Assembly (NCBI RefSeq): GCF_014764705.1
Contig: NZ_JACXXG010000019.1
Coordinates: 21,895-85,894 of the forward strand
From: Stutzerimonas kunmingensis
GTDB taxonomy: Bacteria > Pseudomonadota > Gammaproteobacteria > Pseudomonadales > Pseudomonadaceae
DNA length: 64,000 nucleotides
Direction: 5' to 3'
Shown: positions 26,689-36,192 of the stretch, in pieces
How the letters are laid out: each line of letters opens with the position of its first letter
Numbering within the stretch: position 1 is the stretch's first letter
Notes under the pieces: generated by a model
What the model was told of the DNA's origin: nothing
What the model saw: only the letters and a program-made list of their open reading frames with translations
The model's database searches: none
Translations under genes and position numbers: made by a program

Positions 26689-26723
26689 TTATCCACAGAA
26701 CCGCACACAACTATCGGGGATAA
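26689..26723. promoter_or_regulatory. DnaA-box-like inverted pair 2, 19-bp spacer
   Basis: TTATCCACA starts at 26689 (perfect consensus). GGGGATAA at 26716-26723, with one mismatch to GTGGATAA, faces it across exactly 19 bp. The spacer includes CACACAAC, in the position where pairs 3 and 4 carry CCACAGC. Confidence 0.65.
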
Positions 26724-26831
26724 ATGAAGCGGCAAATAGCGCAAGTGCTATCACGGCAATGTCGAGAATCTAAGAGCGCCGGGAGCGCCCTGTTCTTAGC
26801 ATGAGCGCATCAACCGACGGAGAGATTGTCC

Positions 26832-26909
26832 ATGTCCAGTCGCAATCTGCTCGAGAGCCTGTTTGCCAATTACGCGTGCGCCAGCGGAGGTGCATTGAAC
26901 GGCCGCTGA
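26832..26909 (+). CDS. possible 25-residue small ORF upstream of the LOG gene
   Basis: An ATG at 26832 preceded by GGAG nine bases upstream opens a frame reading MSSRNLLESLFANYACASGG and ending after 25 codons at 26909. The amphipathic look of the first half and its ribosome site make it a candidate small protein or leader peptide. Its length is too short for codon-use tests, and chance cannot be excluded. Confidence 0.3.
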   Translation: MSSRNLLESLFANYACASGGALNGR

Positions 26910-26981
26910 CATCGCCCAGCACGCTTGGCCGTTCGTCCATGCCCGCGTACCCTTCCGCCAGCCCTAAGAGCGGAGTTAACG

Positions 26982-27569
26982 ATGACCTTGCGTTCCATTT
27001 GCGTTTTCTGCGGCGCCAGCCGTGGTTCGAACCCCATCTATGAACAAGCAGCCCAGGATCTCGGCCGCACCCTCGCGGCCAACGGCATCCGGCTGATCTA
27101 CGGCGGCGGCGCCGTCGGCCTGATGGGGGTCGTGGCAGACGCCACCATGGCTGCCGGCGGCGAGGTGATCGGCATCATTCCGCAGAGCCTGAAAGATGCC
27201 GAGGTCGGCCACACCGGCCTCACTCGGCTGGAAGTAGTCGACGGCATGCACGCCCGCAAGGCGCGGATGGCAGAGCTCGCGGATGCCTTCATCGCTTTAC
27301 CTGGCGGACTGGGTACGCTGGAGGAGCTTTTCGAGGTCTGGACCTGGGGTCAGCTTGGCTATCACCCCAAACCGCTCGGGTTGCTGGACGTCAACCACTT
27401 CTACAGCAAGCTCAGTCATTTCCTCGATCACCTCGTCGAAGAGGGATTCGTCCGCTCCCAGCACCGCGAGATGTTGCAACGTAGTGACGAGTCGCAGGCG
27501 CTCATAGAGTTGCTGGATGCCTGGCAACCGCCTACTCATAGTCGCTGGGCCAAAAATTCGCCGCTGTGA
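26982..27569 (+). CDS. LOG-family protein (TIGR00730 Rossmann fold nucleosidase)
   Basis: A 195-residue Rossmann-fold protein. The LOG signature PGGLGTLEE is at residues 107-115, with the upstream motif MHARK (89-93). LOG enzymes cleave ribose-5-phosphate from nucleoside monophosphates, and the plant homologue activates cytokinins. Bacterial members act on AMP or similar nucleotides. The true substrate here is unknown. The ATG at 26982 follows CGGAG; the longer frame from 26925 is not supported. What is unusual is its setting: four inverted TTATCCAC pairs lie within about 500 bp upstream and about 290 bp downstream, with none seen elsewhere in the window. Confidence 0.9.
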   Translation: MTLRSICVFCGASRGSNPIYEQAAQDLGRTLAANGIRLIYGGGAVGLMGVVADATMAAGGEVIGIIPQSLKDAEVGHTGLTRLEVVDGMHARKARMAELADAFIALPGGLGTLEELFEVWTWGQLGYHPKPLGLLDVNHFYSKLSHFLDHLVEEGFVRSQHREMLQRSDESQALIELLDAWQPPTHSRWAKNSPL

Positions 27570-27651
27570 TCTGGCTGAATCCAGCTGATCAAATTTCACT
27601 CTCCGAGCTGTAGCCCACGCATCAAGCGGGCCGCAGCTCTGCCTCCCCATG

Positions 27652-27686
27652 TTATCCACATGCGCATCCACAGCAAAAGTGGATAA
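27652..27686. promoter_or_regulatory. DnaA-box-like inverted pair 3, 19-bp spacer
   Basis: TTATCCACA at 27652-27660 and GTGGATAA at 27679-27686 flank a 19-bp spacer containing CCACAGC (27668-27674). The first unit is a perfect DnaA-box consensus; the second reads TTATCCACT on the minus strand. Confidence 0.7.
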
Positions 27687-27823
27687 GCGCTCGCTTCGAC
27701 CTGTTGTGTTACGCATGTGCGGGCAATACGACGTTTTAGAAGCCTTGAACCTGCGAACGTACAATTTTCGATCAATAGGCTCGATCGCTAGTGCCGCTAG
27801 GGCTGTAGCAAGCAGCTAAATGG

Positions 27824-27858
27824 TTATCCACAACTCGGCCCACAGCTGTAGTGGATAA
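27824..27858. promoter_or_regulatory. DnaA-box-like inverted pair 4, 19-bp spacer
   Basis: TTATCCACA at 27824-27832 and GTGGATAA at 27851-27858 flank a 19-bp spacer with CCCACAGC at the same offset as in pair 3. The spacing is identical to pairs 2 and 3. Confidence 0.7.
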
Positions 27859-27974
27859 GGTAGCCGAACGAATCGAACGCGCTGGACTCAACAAAAGCAT
27901 CGCTCGTCTAATTCCTAGGCTTACACCATGGGTGCATCAACAAGGCTTCAATCGCTGCATCAGGGCAGACGTCC

Positions 27975-28451
27975 ATGAGCTGGCTGGCCCTGACACTGGT
28001 GGCGTTCGTCATCTTCGTGCTGGTCTTCTTCGTCAAGAACCGGCAGCTCAACCATCCCGCGCTGCAGTATCCCTATCGCCTCAAGGCGCCACTATTCTCG
28101 CCAGCGGAACGCGAGCTGCTGGAAATGCTGCAACGCACGGTCGGCGAGCGCTATCTGATCTTCCCCAAGGTAAGCGTCGCCGACGTTGTGGAAGTCACCG
28201 CCATCGCCCGACGGGCGTACTGGTACCGCGCCACCAACCGCATCGCGGCCACGCGCTTCGATTTCGTGCTGTGCGACAGGGCCGATCTTCAGCCGGTCTG
28301 CGTCATCAACCTGCACGACCCGGACACCGATGAGGAATTCATGGATCGACTGTGCGAGACGATCGGGTTACCGCAGGTCCGCCTGCCAGCGGATGCAGCG
28401 CGCTCCTATAGCGTTGTCCGGGAAGCCATCGAGTCGGCACTGCAGCCCTGA
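27975..28451 (+). CDS. DUF2726 domain-containing protein with an N-terminal membrane anchor
   Basis: A 158-residue protein: one transmembrane helix (residues 4-22), then a basic linker and a DUF2726 domain. The domain shows the family pattern of a restriction-endonuclease-like or phosphodiesterase-like fold, with LLEMLQRTVGERYLIFPKVSVADVV and FDFVLCDRADLQPVCVINL. The activity is not known. The ATG at 27975 is the first that keeps the helix. It sits immediately downstream of DnaA-box pair 4 and upstream of a secreted NTF2-like protein gene. Confidence 0.82.
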   Translation: MSWLALTLVAFVIFVLVFFVKNRQLNHPALQYPYRLKAPLFSPAERELLEMLQRTVGERYLIFPKVSVADVVEVTAIARRAYWYRATNRIAATRFDFVLCDRADLQPVCVINLHDPDTDEEFMDRLCETIGLPQVRLPADAARSYSVVREAIESALQP

Positions 28452-28569
28452 TCGACCGCTGGCGGGAATGAGCGCAGCAGCGGACGGTCACAAGTCTGCA
28501 TGACGTATCCAAGCTGTGCAGTACCGCTGCGGAGACATCCGCAATCGACCACCGGCTACGAGTGACACT

Positions 28570-29055
28570 ATGAAATACGCCCTCCCCCTGCTCCTTTCCC
28601 TCGCCCCGCTGGCTGCGCTGGCGGACGACCCGACCTGTCATGGCACCAACGAAGCGCAGGTCGCCGCGCTTTTCGATCGCTGGAACGACGATGTGCAATC
28701 AGGAGACCCGAAACGCGTGGTGGAAAACTACGCACCTGACTCGATGCTGCTGCCTACAGTGTCCAACACGCCGCGGCAGACGGCGGAAGCCAAGCTCGAC
28801 TACTTCGAGCACTTTCTGGCGCTGAAACCAAAGGGCGAAATTGTCTCGCGAATGATCATGATCGACTGCAACAGCGCGCTCGATACCGGGCTCTACAGCT
28901 TCAAGCTGGGCGACGGCAAGACGGTGCCGGCTCGTTATACCTTTACCTACAAGTGGTTCGCCGACGCCGGACAGTGGCTGATCACCAGTCACCACTCATC
29001 GGCGATGCCAGAGCAGCCCGAGGCGGTACAGCAGGTGATCGAAGAGAGCGACTGA
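28570..29055 (+). CDS. secreted SgcJ/EcaC-family (NTF2-like) protein
   Basis: A 161-residue protein with a cleavable signal peptide (residues 1-19, ending AALA) and an NTF2-like domain of the DUF4440/CaMKII-association type: ALFDRWNDDVQSGDPKRVVENYAPDSMLLPT, then a conserved beta core ending YTFTYKWFADAGQWLITSHHSS. Such proteins often bind small ligands or act as cyclase-like isomerases, but no reaction can be named. The ATG at 28570 begins the signal; the upstream start at 28516 is in a non-coding-looking stretch. The two cysteines (CHGTN and IDCNS) might pair after export. Confidence 0.82.
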   Translation: MKYALPLLLSLAPLAALADDPTCHGTNEAQVAALFDRWNDDVQSGDPKRVVENYAPDSMLLPTVSNTPRQTAEAKLDYFEHFLALKPKGEIVSRMIMIDCNSALDTGLYSFKLGDGKTVPARYTFTYKWFADAGQWLITSHHSSAMPEQPEAVQQVIEESD

Positions 29056-29219
29056 TCGTCCTGCGAAATACGCCAAATAGGGGCGCCTGGCCACACCAGC
29101 GGGGCGCGCCCGCTGTACCATCCGCCCTCGACAAGCGAAGGGTCTCGACCGCGGGCTTGCACCAGCCCGCCTGTGCTCGATACTTCTGATAAGCACGCCG
29201 TATCCGGACCCGAACCATC

Positions 29220-30242
29220 ATGCAACTCAAGCCGCTGTTATCACGCCTGTTCGACCTGGCTAGCCGCCTGATTCGGCGCTATCCAGGTACGGTTGCGCTG
29301 TTCGGCTTCGTTTCCGGGGTGGCGAGTTTCGTTCTGGTGGAACGCCACGCCGGCCTGGCCAAGGTGGTCGCCCTGGTGATGCTGGTGAGCTGGCTCTGGC
29401 TGGTACTGGAATCGAGCCTGCGGCGCAGTCTGCAGCGCTGGTTCGGCTGGCAGGTGCCAAGACCGCTGCTGCGCTATGCCACCCAGATGGTGCATCAGGA
29501 AAGCCTGTTTTTCATCATTCCGTTCTTTGCCATCACCACCACCTGGAACAGTGGGCAAGCCCTGTTCACCAGCCTGCTTGGCGCCGCCGCGCTCGTTTCG
29601 CTGATCGATCCGCTGTACTACAAATGGCTGGCACCGCGGCGCTGGGTCTACCTGGGGTTTCACGCGCTGACGCTGTTCGCCGTCCTGCTGACCGCGTTGC
29701 CGATCATCCTTCATCTGTCCACCCCGCAGAGCTATCAGCTGGCGCTGGGCGTCGCAGTAGTGCTGGCCCTGCCGAGCCTCAGCGGACTGTTTCCCCGCTC
29801 GAACTGGCGCACGTGGCCCGGCATCCTGTTGCTGGCAGTGGCGCTGGGTGGCGCTGGTTGGCTGGGACGGACCTGGGTGCCCCCGGCAACCCTGTGGCTG
29901 ACCGATGTCGCCGTGACCATGAGCCTCGATGATCAGCAACGCAAACCCGGTAAGGGGCTGCGCGAAATCACCAGCGCAGAACTGCACGCAAATGGCCTCT
30001 ACGCCTATACCGCCATCAACGCACCGCGCGGCCTGAAGGAGCGCATCTTCCACGAGTGGAACCACAACGGCCGGCGCGTCGACCGTATCGCCCTGGAGAT
30101 CAGCGGCGGCCGCGAAGCCGGTTACCGCGCCTGGACCCACAAGCGCAACTTCCCGGAGAAATCATCGGGCCGCTGGCGAGTACGTGTCGTTACCGAAGCA
30201 GGCCAGATGATCGGCATGCTGCGTTTCCAGGTCACCGATTAG
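29220..30242 (+). CDS. DUF5924 membrane protein with C-terminal DUF2914 domain
   Basis: A 340-residue protein. Its first ~220 residues contain about seven hydrophobic segments (DUF5924). The last ~110 residues form a DUF2914-type periplasmic beta domain with AYTAINAPRGLKERIFHEW and SGRWRVRVVTEAGQMIG. DUF2914 modules are often fused to sensor or membrane proteins, but their ligands are not known. The ATG at 29220 has only a weak site upstream. The 58-bp gap to the MgtC-like gene, in the same direction, suggests co-transcription with it. Confidence 0.82.
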   Translation: MQLKPLLSRLFDLASRLIRRYPGTVALFGFVSGVASFVLVERHAGLAKVVALVMLVSWLWLVLESSLRRSLQRWFGWQVPRPLLRYATQMVHQESLFFIIPFFAITTTWNSGQALFTSLLGAAALVSLIDPLYYKWLAPRRWVYLGFHALTLFAVLLTALPIILHLSTPQSYQLALGVAVVLALPSLSGLFPRSNWRTWPGILLLAVALGGAGWLGRTWVPPATLWLTDVAVTMSLDDQQRKPGKGLREITSAELHANGLYAYTAINAPRGLKERIFHEWNHNGRRVDRIALEISGGREAGYRAWTHKRNFPEKSSGRWRVRVVTEAGQMIGMLRFQVTD

Positions 30243-30299
30243 CGAACCCCCCGCCGCCTCGCGTATCCAAATCAGAACCAGCCTGGCTTGGAGAAGGAC

Positions 30300-30818
30300 A
30301 TGGAGTGGTGGGCGAGCATCTCCTACACCATCGCGTCGGAGTTCTCCGACATCACCGACCTGGAGGACGCGACCCGCGTCAGTAGCCGTCTGCTGATCGC
30401 GTCGATTCTCGGCGGCCTGCTCGGCTATGAACGCGAGCGCCGACGCAAGGCCGCCGGCTTGCGCACCCATATGCTGGTTGCGCTTGGGGCAGCGTTGTTC
30501 GTACTGGTGCCGGTGCAGGCGGGCATGAGCCTCGAGGACATTTCCCGGGTGATTCAGGGCCTGGTTACCGGTATTGGCTTTCTCGGAGCCGGGACTATCC
30601 TCAAGGGCGACTCCGCGGAAGACGTCAAGGGCCTGACCACCGCCGCGGGCATCTGGCTTACGGCCGCGATCGGTGTCGCCGTCGGCCTCGGGCATGAAGC
30701 AACGGCCGTAATGAGCACGCTGTTGGCGCTGGCGATCTTTGCTTTGATGCCACGGCTGGAGCGGCATACTGCCCTGCGTGCCGCGCGCAAGCGTCGCCAC
30801 CCGGACCAGCCGCGCTAA
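30300..30818 (+). CDS. MgtC/SapB-family membrane protein
   Basis: A 172-residue protein with about four helices. It carries the MgtC signature in [28 protein letters not shown] and in [11 protein letters not shown]. MgtC proteins modulate F-type ATP synthase or Mg2+ homeostasis, or serve stress survival, in pathogens; here the role is inferred by family only. The ATG at 30300 has GGAG six bases upstream. The TTG at 30288 in the same frame is a weaker option. The protein is shorter than MgtC of Salmonella and lacks its C-terminal extension. Confidence 0.87.
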   Translation: MEWWASISYTIASEFSDITDLEDATRVSSRLLIASILGGLLGYERERRRKAAGLRTHMLVALGAALFVLVPVQAGMSLEDISRVIQGLVTGIGFLGAGTILKGDSAEDVKGLTTAAGIWLTAAIGVAVGLGHEATAVMSTLLALAIFALMPRLERHTALRAARKRRHPDQPR

Positions 30819-30850
30819 CGAACGCCACTCCACTGCCCAAGGATTTCGCC

Positions 30851-32164
30851 ATGTCCAACTTCCGTATTCTTCTGACCGGCGCTGTTCTGGCTGCTCTGGC
30901 AGGATGCAGCGAAACGGCCAAGCTTCCAGTGGAATTCGGATACGGCCCGACACCAGCGCTGCCAGAGCCGAAAAAGACAGTCCTGCCCACGGTGCACATC
31001 GCCCCCGCCAAAGGCTGGCCGCAAGATGGCAAGCCGCAGGCGGCGGCCGGTCTGCGCGTGGCGGCGTTCGCCCGTGACCTGGACCATCCCCGCTGGCTCC
31101 ATGTGCTGCCCAATGGCGATGTGCTCGTGGCGGAATCGGACGCACCGCCGAAGCAACAGAGCCAGGGACTGCGCGGCTGGATTGCCAGCAAGATCATGGC
31201 CCGCGCTGGCTCCGGAGGCCCCAGCGCAAACCGCATCACCCTGCTGCGCGATCGTGACGGCGATGGCGTGGCGGAACAGCGCACGGTGTTTCTGGAAAAC
31301 CTCAACTCCCCGTTCGGTATGGCGTTGGTAGGCAACCACTTCTACGTCGCCAACACGGACGCGCTGCTGCGCTTTCCCTATACGCCCGGCACCACCCGTA
31401 TCACTGCGAACGGCGAGAAGGTCGTGGACCTACCCGCTGGGCCGATCAATCACCACTGGACCAAGAACGTCATTGCCAGCCAGGACGGCAGCCGCCTCTA
31501 TGTCACCAGCGGCTCCAACAGCAATGTGGCCGAGAACGGCATGCAGGCCGAAGAGAACCGCGCAGCGATTCTCGAGGTGGATCCGCAAGCCAGGAGCATG
31601 CATCTGTTCGCTTCAGGCCTGCGCAACCCCAATGGCCTTGCCTGGCAACCGGACAGCGGAGCGCTATGGACCACCGTCAACGAGCGCGACGAGATCGGCA
31701 GCGATCTGGTGCCGGACTACATGACGTCGGTACAGGACGGCGGATTCTACGGGTGGCCCTACAGCTACTTCGGCCAGCACGTCGATGAGCGCGTGCAGCC
31801 CCAGTGCCCGGATCTGGTCGAGCGCGCCATTGTCCCGGACTATGCACTGGGCGCGCATACCGCCTCGCTCGGCCTGATCTTTTACGAAGACACGCTGCTG
31901 CCGCAGCACTACCACCATGGCGCGTTCGTTGGTCAGCACGGCTCCTGGAACCGCAAGCCGCGCAGTGGCTACAAGGTGGTTTTCATCCCGTTCCGCAACG
32001 GCATGCCGGCTGGGCAGGCAGAGGATGTGCTGACCGGCTTCGTCAACGAGGCAGGAGAGGCAATGGGTCGCCCTGTAGGCGTCGCCGTGGACAAGACCGG
32101 GGCCGTGCTGGTGGCCGACGATGTCGGCAACGTGGTCTGGCGCGTCACCCCTGATGACCGTTGA
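30851..32164 (+). CDS. PQQ-dependent sugar dehydrogenase-like (sorbosone dehydrogenase family) lipoprotein
   Basis: A 437-residue predicted lipoprotein (lipobox LAGC with Cys19) with a beta-propeller of the L-sorbosone/glucose dehydrogenase family. Blade-like segments include [58 protein letters not shown] and [15 protein letters not shown]. Relatives oxidise aldoses using PQQ, but whether this one binds PQQ is not shown. The ATG at 30851 opens a clear lipoprotein signal. It follows the MgtC-like gene by 32 bp on the same strand, so these probably belong to one unit. Confidence 0.85.
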   Translation: MSNFRILLTGAVLAALAGCSETAKLPVEFGYGPTPALPEPKKTVLPTVHIAPAKGWPQDGKPQAAAGLRVAAFARDLDHPRWLHVLPNGDVLVAESDAPPKQQSQGLRGWIASKIMARAGSGGPSANRITLLRDRDGDGVAEQRTVFLENLNSPFGMALVGNHFYVANTDALLRFPYTPGTTRITANGEKVVDLPAGPINHHWTKNVIASQDGSRLYVTSGSNSNVAENGMQAEENRAAILEVDPQARSMHLFASGLRNPNGLAWQPDSGALWTTVNERDEIGSDLVPDYMTSVQDGGFYGWPYSYFGQHVDERVQPQCPDLVERAIVPDYALGAHTASLGLIFYEDTLLPQHYHHGAFVGQHGSWNRKPRSGYKVVFIPFRNGMPAGQAEDVLTGFVNEAGEAMGRPVGVAVDKTGAVLVADDVGNVVWRVTPDDR

Positions 32165-32246
32165 TACCGTCGCCCGCTGATCCGTTGAACCTTGCCGGAC
32201 GCCGTATGGCCATAAAGGTAACGTCCATACGCAACGAGGCACTCCC

Positions 32247-32588
32247 ATGATCAAGCGCGCCATCTACATCTTCGCCCCTGTCGTGCTGCTCGCCGGCTGT
32301 TCCGGCAATGTGCAGAACCCGGTAGACCGCATCACCTTCCGTGACGAGCCACTGGTACGCGATGTGGAGACTGGCATGTCTCAGGAGCAGGTACTGGCCA
32401 TCGGTGGGGAGCCCTCGAAGGCCGCAGCTCGCACTGTAGTGCCTGGCATCTGCCACGATTACATCCTCAATCGCGATGGCCATCAGCAACCTTATTACGT
32501 CAGTTTCGATGGCTCCGGCCGCGTGGACGGCCAGGGCTTCCTGACCTGCGATCAGCTTGAGGAAAACCAGCGCAAACTGCATCGCTGA
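32247..32588 (+). CDS. osmE: osmotically inducible lipoprotein OsmE
   Basis: A 113-residue small lipoprotein (lipobox LLAGC, Cys18) of the SmpA/OmlA-like OsmE type. It has the characteristic LVRDVETGMSQEQVLAIGGEPS motif and a Cys-bearing C-terminal half. It is induced by osmotic and stationary-phase stress in other Pseudomonas, and the neighbourhood of ferritin and SAP-domain genes resembles the P. aeruginosa osmE region from memory. The ATG at 32247 is the family start. Regulation was not tested here. Confidence 0.88.
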   Translation: MIKRAIYIFAPVVLLAGCSGNVQNPVDRITFRDEPLVRDVETGMSQEQVLAIGGEPSKAAARTVVPGICHDYILNRDGHQQPYYVSFDGSGRVDGQGFLTCDQLEENQRKLHR

Positions 32589-32655
32589 CAGCCGGGCACA
32601 GGCGCGAGCACGCTTCGGGCCTGTGCATTCAACGCTCCCCTTGAAGGAGACCAGC

Positions 32656-33054
32656 ATGCCTCGTGGAGAAAAAACCAAGTACACCGACAAGCAGCAACGC
32701 AAGGCCGAGCACATTGAGGAAGGCTACGAGAAGCGTGGCGTCCCTGAGGACGAGGCCGAAGCGCGCGCATGGGCGACGGTCAACAAGCAATCCGGTGGCG
32801 GCGAACGCAAAGGGGGCTCGGGCAGGAGCAAGAGCGAGACCACCAAGCGGGCTGAGCGCAAGGACTCGGCCCACCGCGCAGCCGATGCCCGCCAGGGCAG
32901 ATCACCAAACAAGGGTTCGGCACGAAGCTCGACGTCGACCAGCACGGCGCTTGCCGACATGACCCGCGACCAGCTCATGGAAAAGGCCCGCGAGCGGGAC
33001 ATTCGTGGCCGTTCGAAGATGCGCAAGAACGAACTGCTACGGGCGCTGAGCTGA
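32656..33054 (+). CDS. stress-associated protein with Rho-N/SAP-like C-terminus
   Basis: A 132-residue highly charged, basic, low-complexity protein. The N-terminal block (TKYTDKQQRKAEHIEEGYEK) is followed by a Gly/Ser/Lys-rich linker. A C-terminal SAP/Rho-N-like helix pair (MTRDQLMEKARERDIRGRSK) could bind DNA. Databases often label relatives as plasmid stabilisation proteins without good reason. The likely role is nucleic-acid binding under stress, by inference. AAGGAG precedes the ATG at 32656. It lies 67 bp after osmE and 11 bp before the proline-rich ORF. Confidence 0.78.
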   Translation: MPRGEKTKYTDKQQRKAEHIEEGYEKRGVPEDEAEARAWATVNKQSGGGERKGGSGRSKSETTKRAERKDSAHRAADARQGRSPNKGSARSSTSTSTALADMTRDQLMEKARERDIRGRSKMRKNELLRALS

Positions 33055-33065
33055 GGACTGAGGGC

Positions 33066-33197
33066 ATGCCGATGATTGACCAAACCGCTCCGAAAGAGGG
33101 CAATCCTAAGCGCGAGGACCCAGGCGACCCTGTGCCGATTGATGAGCCGGGTGAGCCTGAGCCGGCGCCCGCACCGCCGGACGAGCCCCACCGCTAA
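33066..33197 (+). CDS. short proline-rich hypothetical protein
   Basis: A 43-residue acidic, proline-rich peptide starting MPMIDQTAPKEGNPKRED and ending with PDEPHR. It has no domain. A GAGGA lies eight bases before the ATG, and codons are GC-rich like the neighbours. The EDPGDPVPIDEP-like composition resembles small stress-linked peptides seen beside SAP-domain genes. It may be co-expressed with the previous gene. Confidence 0.55.
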   Translation: MPMIDQTAPKEGNPKREDPGDPVPIDEPGEPEPAPAPPDEPHR

Positions 33198-33275
33198 ACT
33201 TTTCGCCAGCATCCTGTTCTCAAACTGGGAACCGTGAATCACCGCGTCCGCGGTGAACCAGACCAGGAGATGGCA

Positions 33276-33809
33276 ATGAGCTACGTACAACTGAGCGATA
33301 AACAGAGCCTGCGCGAGCGGGCTCGTCAACATGTCGAGAATGGAGCCGTCACCGAGAGTTACTCGGCCGATCGAGAAGTCGTGATCAACCTGCTGAACGA
33401 AGCGCTGGCGACCGAACTGGTTTGCTATCTGCGCTACAAGCGCCACTACTACATGGCCACAGGGCTGAAATCCAGCGCCGCCGCGGACGAGTTTCTCGAG
33501 CATGCCAATGAGGAACAGGAACACGCCGATCGGCTGGCCGAGCGCATCGTACAACTGGGTGGCGCACCGGACTTCAACCCGGACGGCCTGACGGAACGCG
33601 CCCACGCGCAGTACGCCGAAGGCAACGGCCTACGCGACATGGTTTTCGAGAACCTGGTGGCCGAACGCATCGCCATCGACAGTTATCGGGAAATCGTCCA
33701 GTACATCGGCGACAAGGATCCGACCACCCGCCGCATCTTCGAGGACATCCTCGCCCAGGAGGAAGAGCATGCCGACGACCTGGCTGGCTTGCTGGACGGC
33801 ATGAACTAG
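33276..33809 (+). CDS. bacterioferritin-like ferritin-fold protein
   Basis: A 177-residue four-helix-bundle protein of the ferritin superfamily. The iron-binding pattern includes Glu in ALATELVCYLRYKRHYY, the HANEEQEHADRLAERI stretch and the C-terminal EEEHADDLAGLL. No conserved haem-binding Met is evident, so it is bacterioferritin-like but may lack haem. It should store iron or protect against oxidative stress. The ATG at 33276 has AGGAG six bases before it; the earlier in-frame ATG at 33270 overlaps that site. A strong terminator lies 75 bp downstream. Confidence 0.85.
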   Translation: MSYVQLSDKQSLRERARQHVENGAVTESYSADREVVINLLNEALATELVCYLRYKRHYYMATGLKSSAAADEFLEHANEEQEHADRLAERIVQLGGAPDFNPDGLTERAHAQYAEGNGLRDMVFENLVAERIAIDSYREIVQYIGDKDPTTRRIFEDILAQEEEHADDLAGLLDGMN

Positions 33810-33883
33810 CCCAGCACGCGCCAGCGGCGCCTCGCTGAATCCGTCGATACGACGTTTCCACCAGCGTTCAGCGAACCTAAAAA

Positions 33884-33905
33884 AAGGCCACCCTAGGGTG
33901 GCCTT
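33884..33905 (-). terminator. terminator of the dcw/lpxC transcript, perfect palindrome
   Basis: Two 10-base arms AAGGCCACCC and GGGTGGCCTT separated by TA make a perfect palindrome, followed on the minus strand by a run of T residues (33877-33883 read as A on the plus strand). It lies 24 bp beyond the lpxC stop and can also serve the plus-strand ferritin gene. Confidence 0.9.
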
Positions 33906-33928
33906 GAATATAGGAAGAGAGGTACAGC

Positions 33929-34879
<951 letters not shown>

Positions 34880-34955
34880 TCAACAATTGGCGGCGATAAT
34901 AGCAGAAGCCAACTTTGCTGAACACCAATCACAACGATACTCCTGATAAATTCAA

Positions 34956-36143
34956 TCAATCGGCCTGACGACGCAGAAACGCGGGAATGTCCAGATAATC
35001 CAGATCTTCCTGCGGATTCAGCTTGGCTGCGGTGGCAGCTGCATGCGCCTGATTACGCATCACGGTCGGACGCTCCAGGTCACGATAATTGACCGCGACC
35101 TGCTCATGCTGACGCGGTGCCGGAGCGGCGGAAGCGGCAACAGAGGTCTGCACGGTGTTGTCGACGACCTTGACCGGCTTTTCATTGCGCGGACCGAGCC
35201 CGGTAGCGACCACGGTGACATGCAGCTCGTCGGCCATGTCCGGATCGATCACGGCGCCAACCTTGACGGTGGCCTCATCGGACGCGAAGGCCTCGATGAT
35301 TTCGCCCACGGCAGCGTACTCGCCGAGCGAAAGGTCCAGACCAGCAGTGATGTTGACCAGAATGCCACGTGCGCCCTGCAGGTTGACGTCTTCCAGCAGC
35401 GGGTTGCGAATGGCAGCCTCGGTGGCTTCGCGAGCACGGTTCGGGCCGGTGGCGCAACCAGTGCCCATCATCGCCATACCCATCTCGCCCATAACGGTCT
35501 TGACGTCGGCGAAGTCGACGTTCATCAGGCCCGGACGCTGCATGATGTCGGAGATGCCACGGACCGCACCGGCCAGTACGTCATCAGCCTTGGCGAAAGC
35601 GGCCAGCAGGCTGGCGTCCTTGCCGAGGATGGTCAGCAACTTCTCGTTGGGGATAGTGATCAGCGAATCGACGCAATCGGACAGCGCACGGATACCTTCG
35701 TCGGCCACCTGCATGCGACGACGGCCCTCGAAGGGGAACGGACGGGTGACCACGGCGACGGTAAGGATGCCCATTTCCTTGGCTACCGAAGCGATGATCG
35801 GCGCAGCGCCGGTACCGGTGCCGCCGCCCATGCCGGTGGTGATGAACACCATGTCCGCACCTTCCAGTACTTCGGCGATGCGCTCACGATCTTCCATCGC
35901 CGCCTGGCGACCGATGTCCGGATTGGTACCGGCACCCAGACCTTTGGTGATGGCCGAGCCGAGCTGCAGCACGGTGCGTGCTTCAACTTTCTTCAGCGCC
36001 TGGGCGTCAGTGTTGGCGCAGATGAATTCGACGCCTTCGACGTTATTGCGAACCATGTGGTTCACGGCATTGCCGCCACCGCCACCGACACCGATGACCT
36101 TGATGACTGCACTTTGCGGGGTATGATCTACGAGTTCGAACAT
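34956..36143 (-). CDS. ftsZ: cell division protein FtsZ
   Basis: A 395-residue tubulin-like GTPase that polymerises into the Z ring at midcell. The GTP-binding signature GGGTGTGAAP is near residues 106-115. The N-terminal VIGVGGGGGNAVNHM is intact, and the conserved C-terminal peptide DYLDIPAFLRRQ, which docks FtsA and ZipA, is present. It has full length for Pseudomonas. It lies 49 bp downstream of ftsA on the same strand and is likely served by promoters inside upstream ftsQ/ftsA as well. Confidence 0.98.
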   Translation of the reverse strand: MFELVDHTPQSAVIKVIGVGGGGGNAVNHMVRNNVEGVEFICANTDAQALKKVEARTVLQLGSAITKGLGAGTNPDIGRQAAMEDRERIAEVLEGADMVFITTGMGGGTGTGAAPIIASVAKEMGILTVAVVTRPFPFEGRRRMQVADEGIRALSDCVDSLITIPNEKLLTILGKDASLLAAFAKADDVLAGAVRGISDIMQRPGLMNVDFADVKTVMGEMGMAMMGTGCATGPNRAREATEAAIRNPLLEDVNLQGARGILVNITAGLDLSLGEYAAVGEIIEAFASDEATVKVGAVIDPDMADELHVTVVATGLGPRNEKPVKVVDNTVQTSVAASAAPAPRQHEQVAVNYRDLERPTVMRNQAHAAATAAKLNPQEDLDYLDIPAFLRRQAD

Positions 36144-36192
36144 TTCCCTCTCTCCTTCCAGCTTTCTAGTTTTGGTTGTTACAGCGCACTGC

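Larger units (their letters stand above)
26288..26981. other. 694-bp region between the SDR and LOG genes, holding DnaA-box pairs
   Basis: No large gene fits here. It contains two paired inverted TTATCCAC motifs (26502-26524 and 26689-26723) and a possible 25-codon ORF (26832-26909). It also includes the divergent promoter region of the SDR and LOG genes. The pairs resume on the far side of the LOG gene. Confidence 0.6.
27570..27974. other. 405-bp region downstream of the LOG gene, with two further DnaA-box pairs
   Basis: No convincing gene is present. A small inverted repeat GAGCTG / CAGCTC (about 27605-27640) lies past the LOG stop, and the two pairs at 27652-27686 and 27824-27858 dominate the rest. 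The frame opening at 27851 begins with GTG and overlaps the next gene in another frame, so it is ignored. Confidence 0.6.

Noticed and set aside
26502..27858. The DnaA-box cluster as the chromosomal origin oriC
   Set aside because: The usual origin neighbours (dnaA, dnaN, rpmH, gyrB) are absent, and the pairs are split by a gene. AT-rich unwinding repeats are not evident. The cluster may still bind DnaA.
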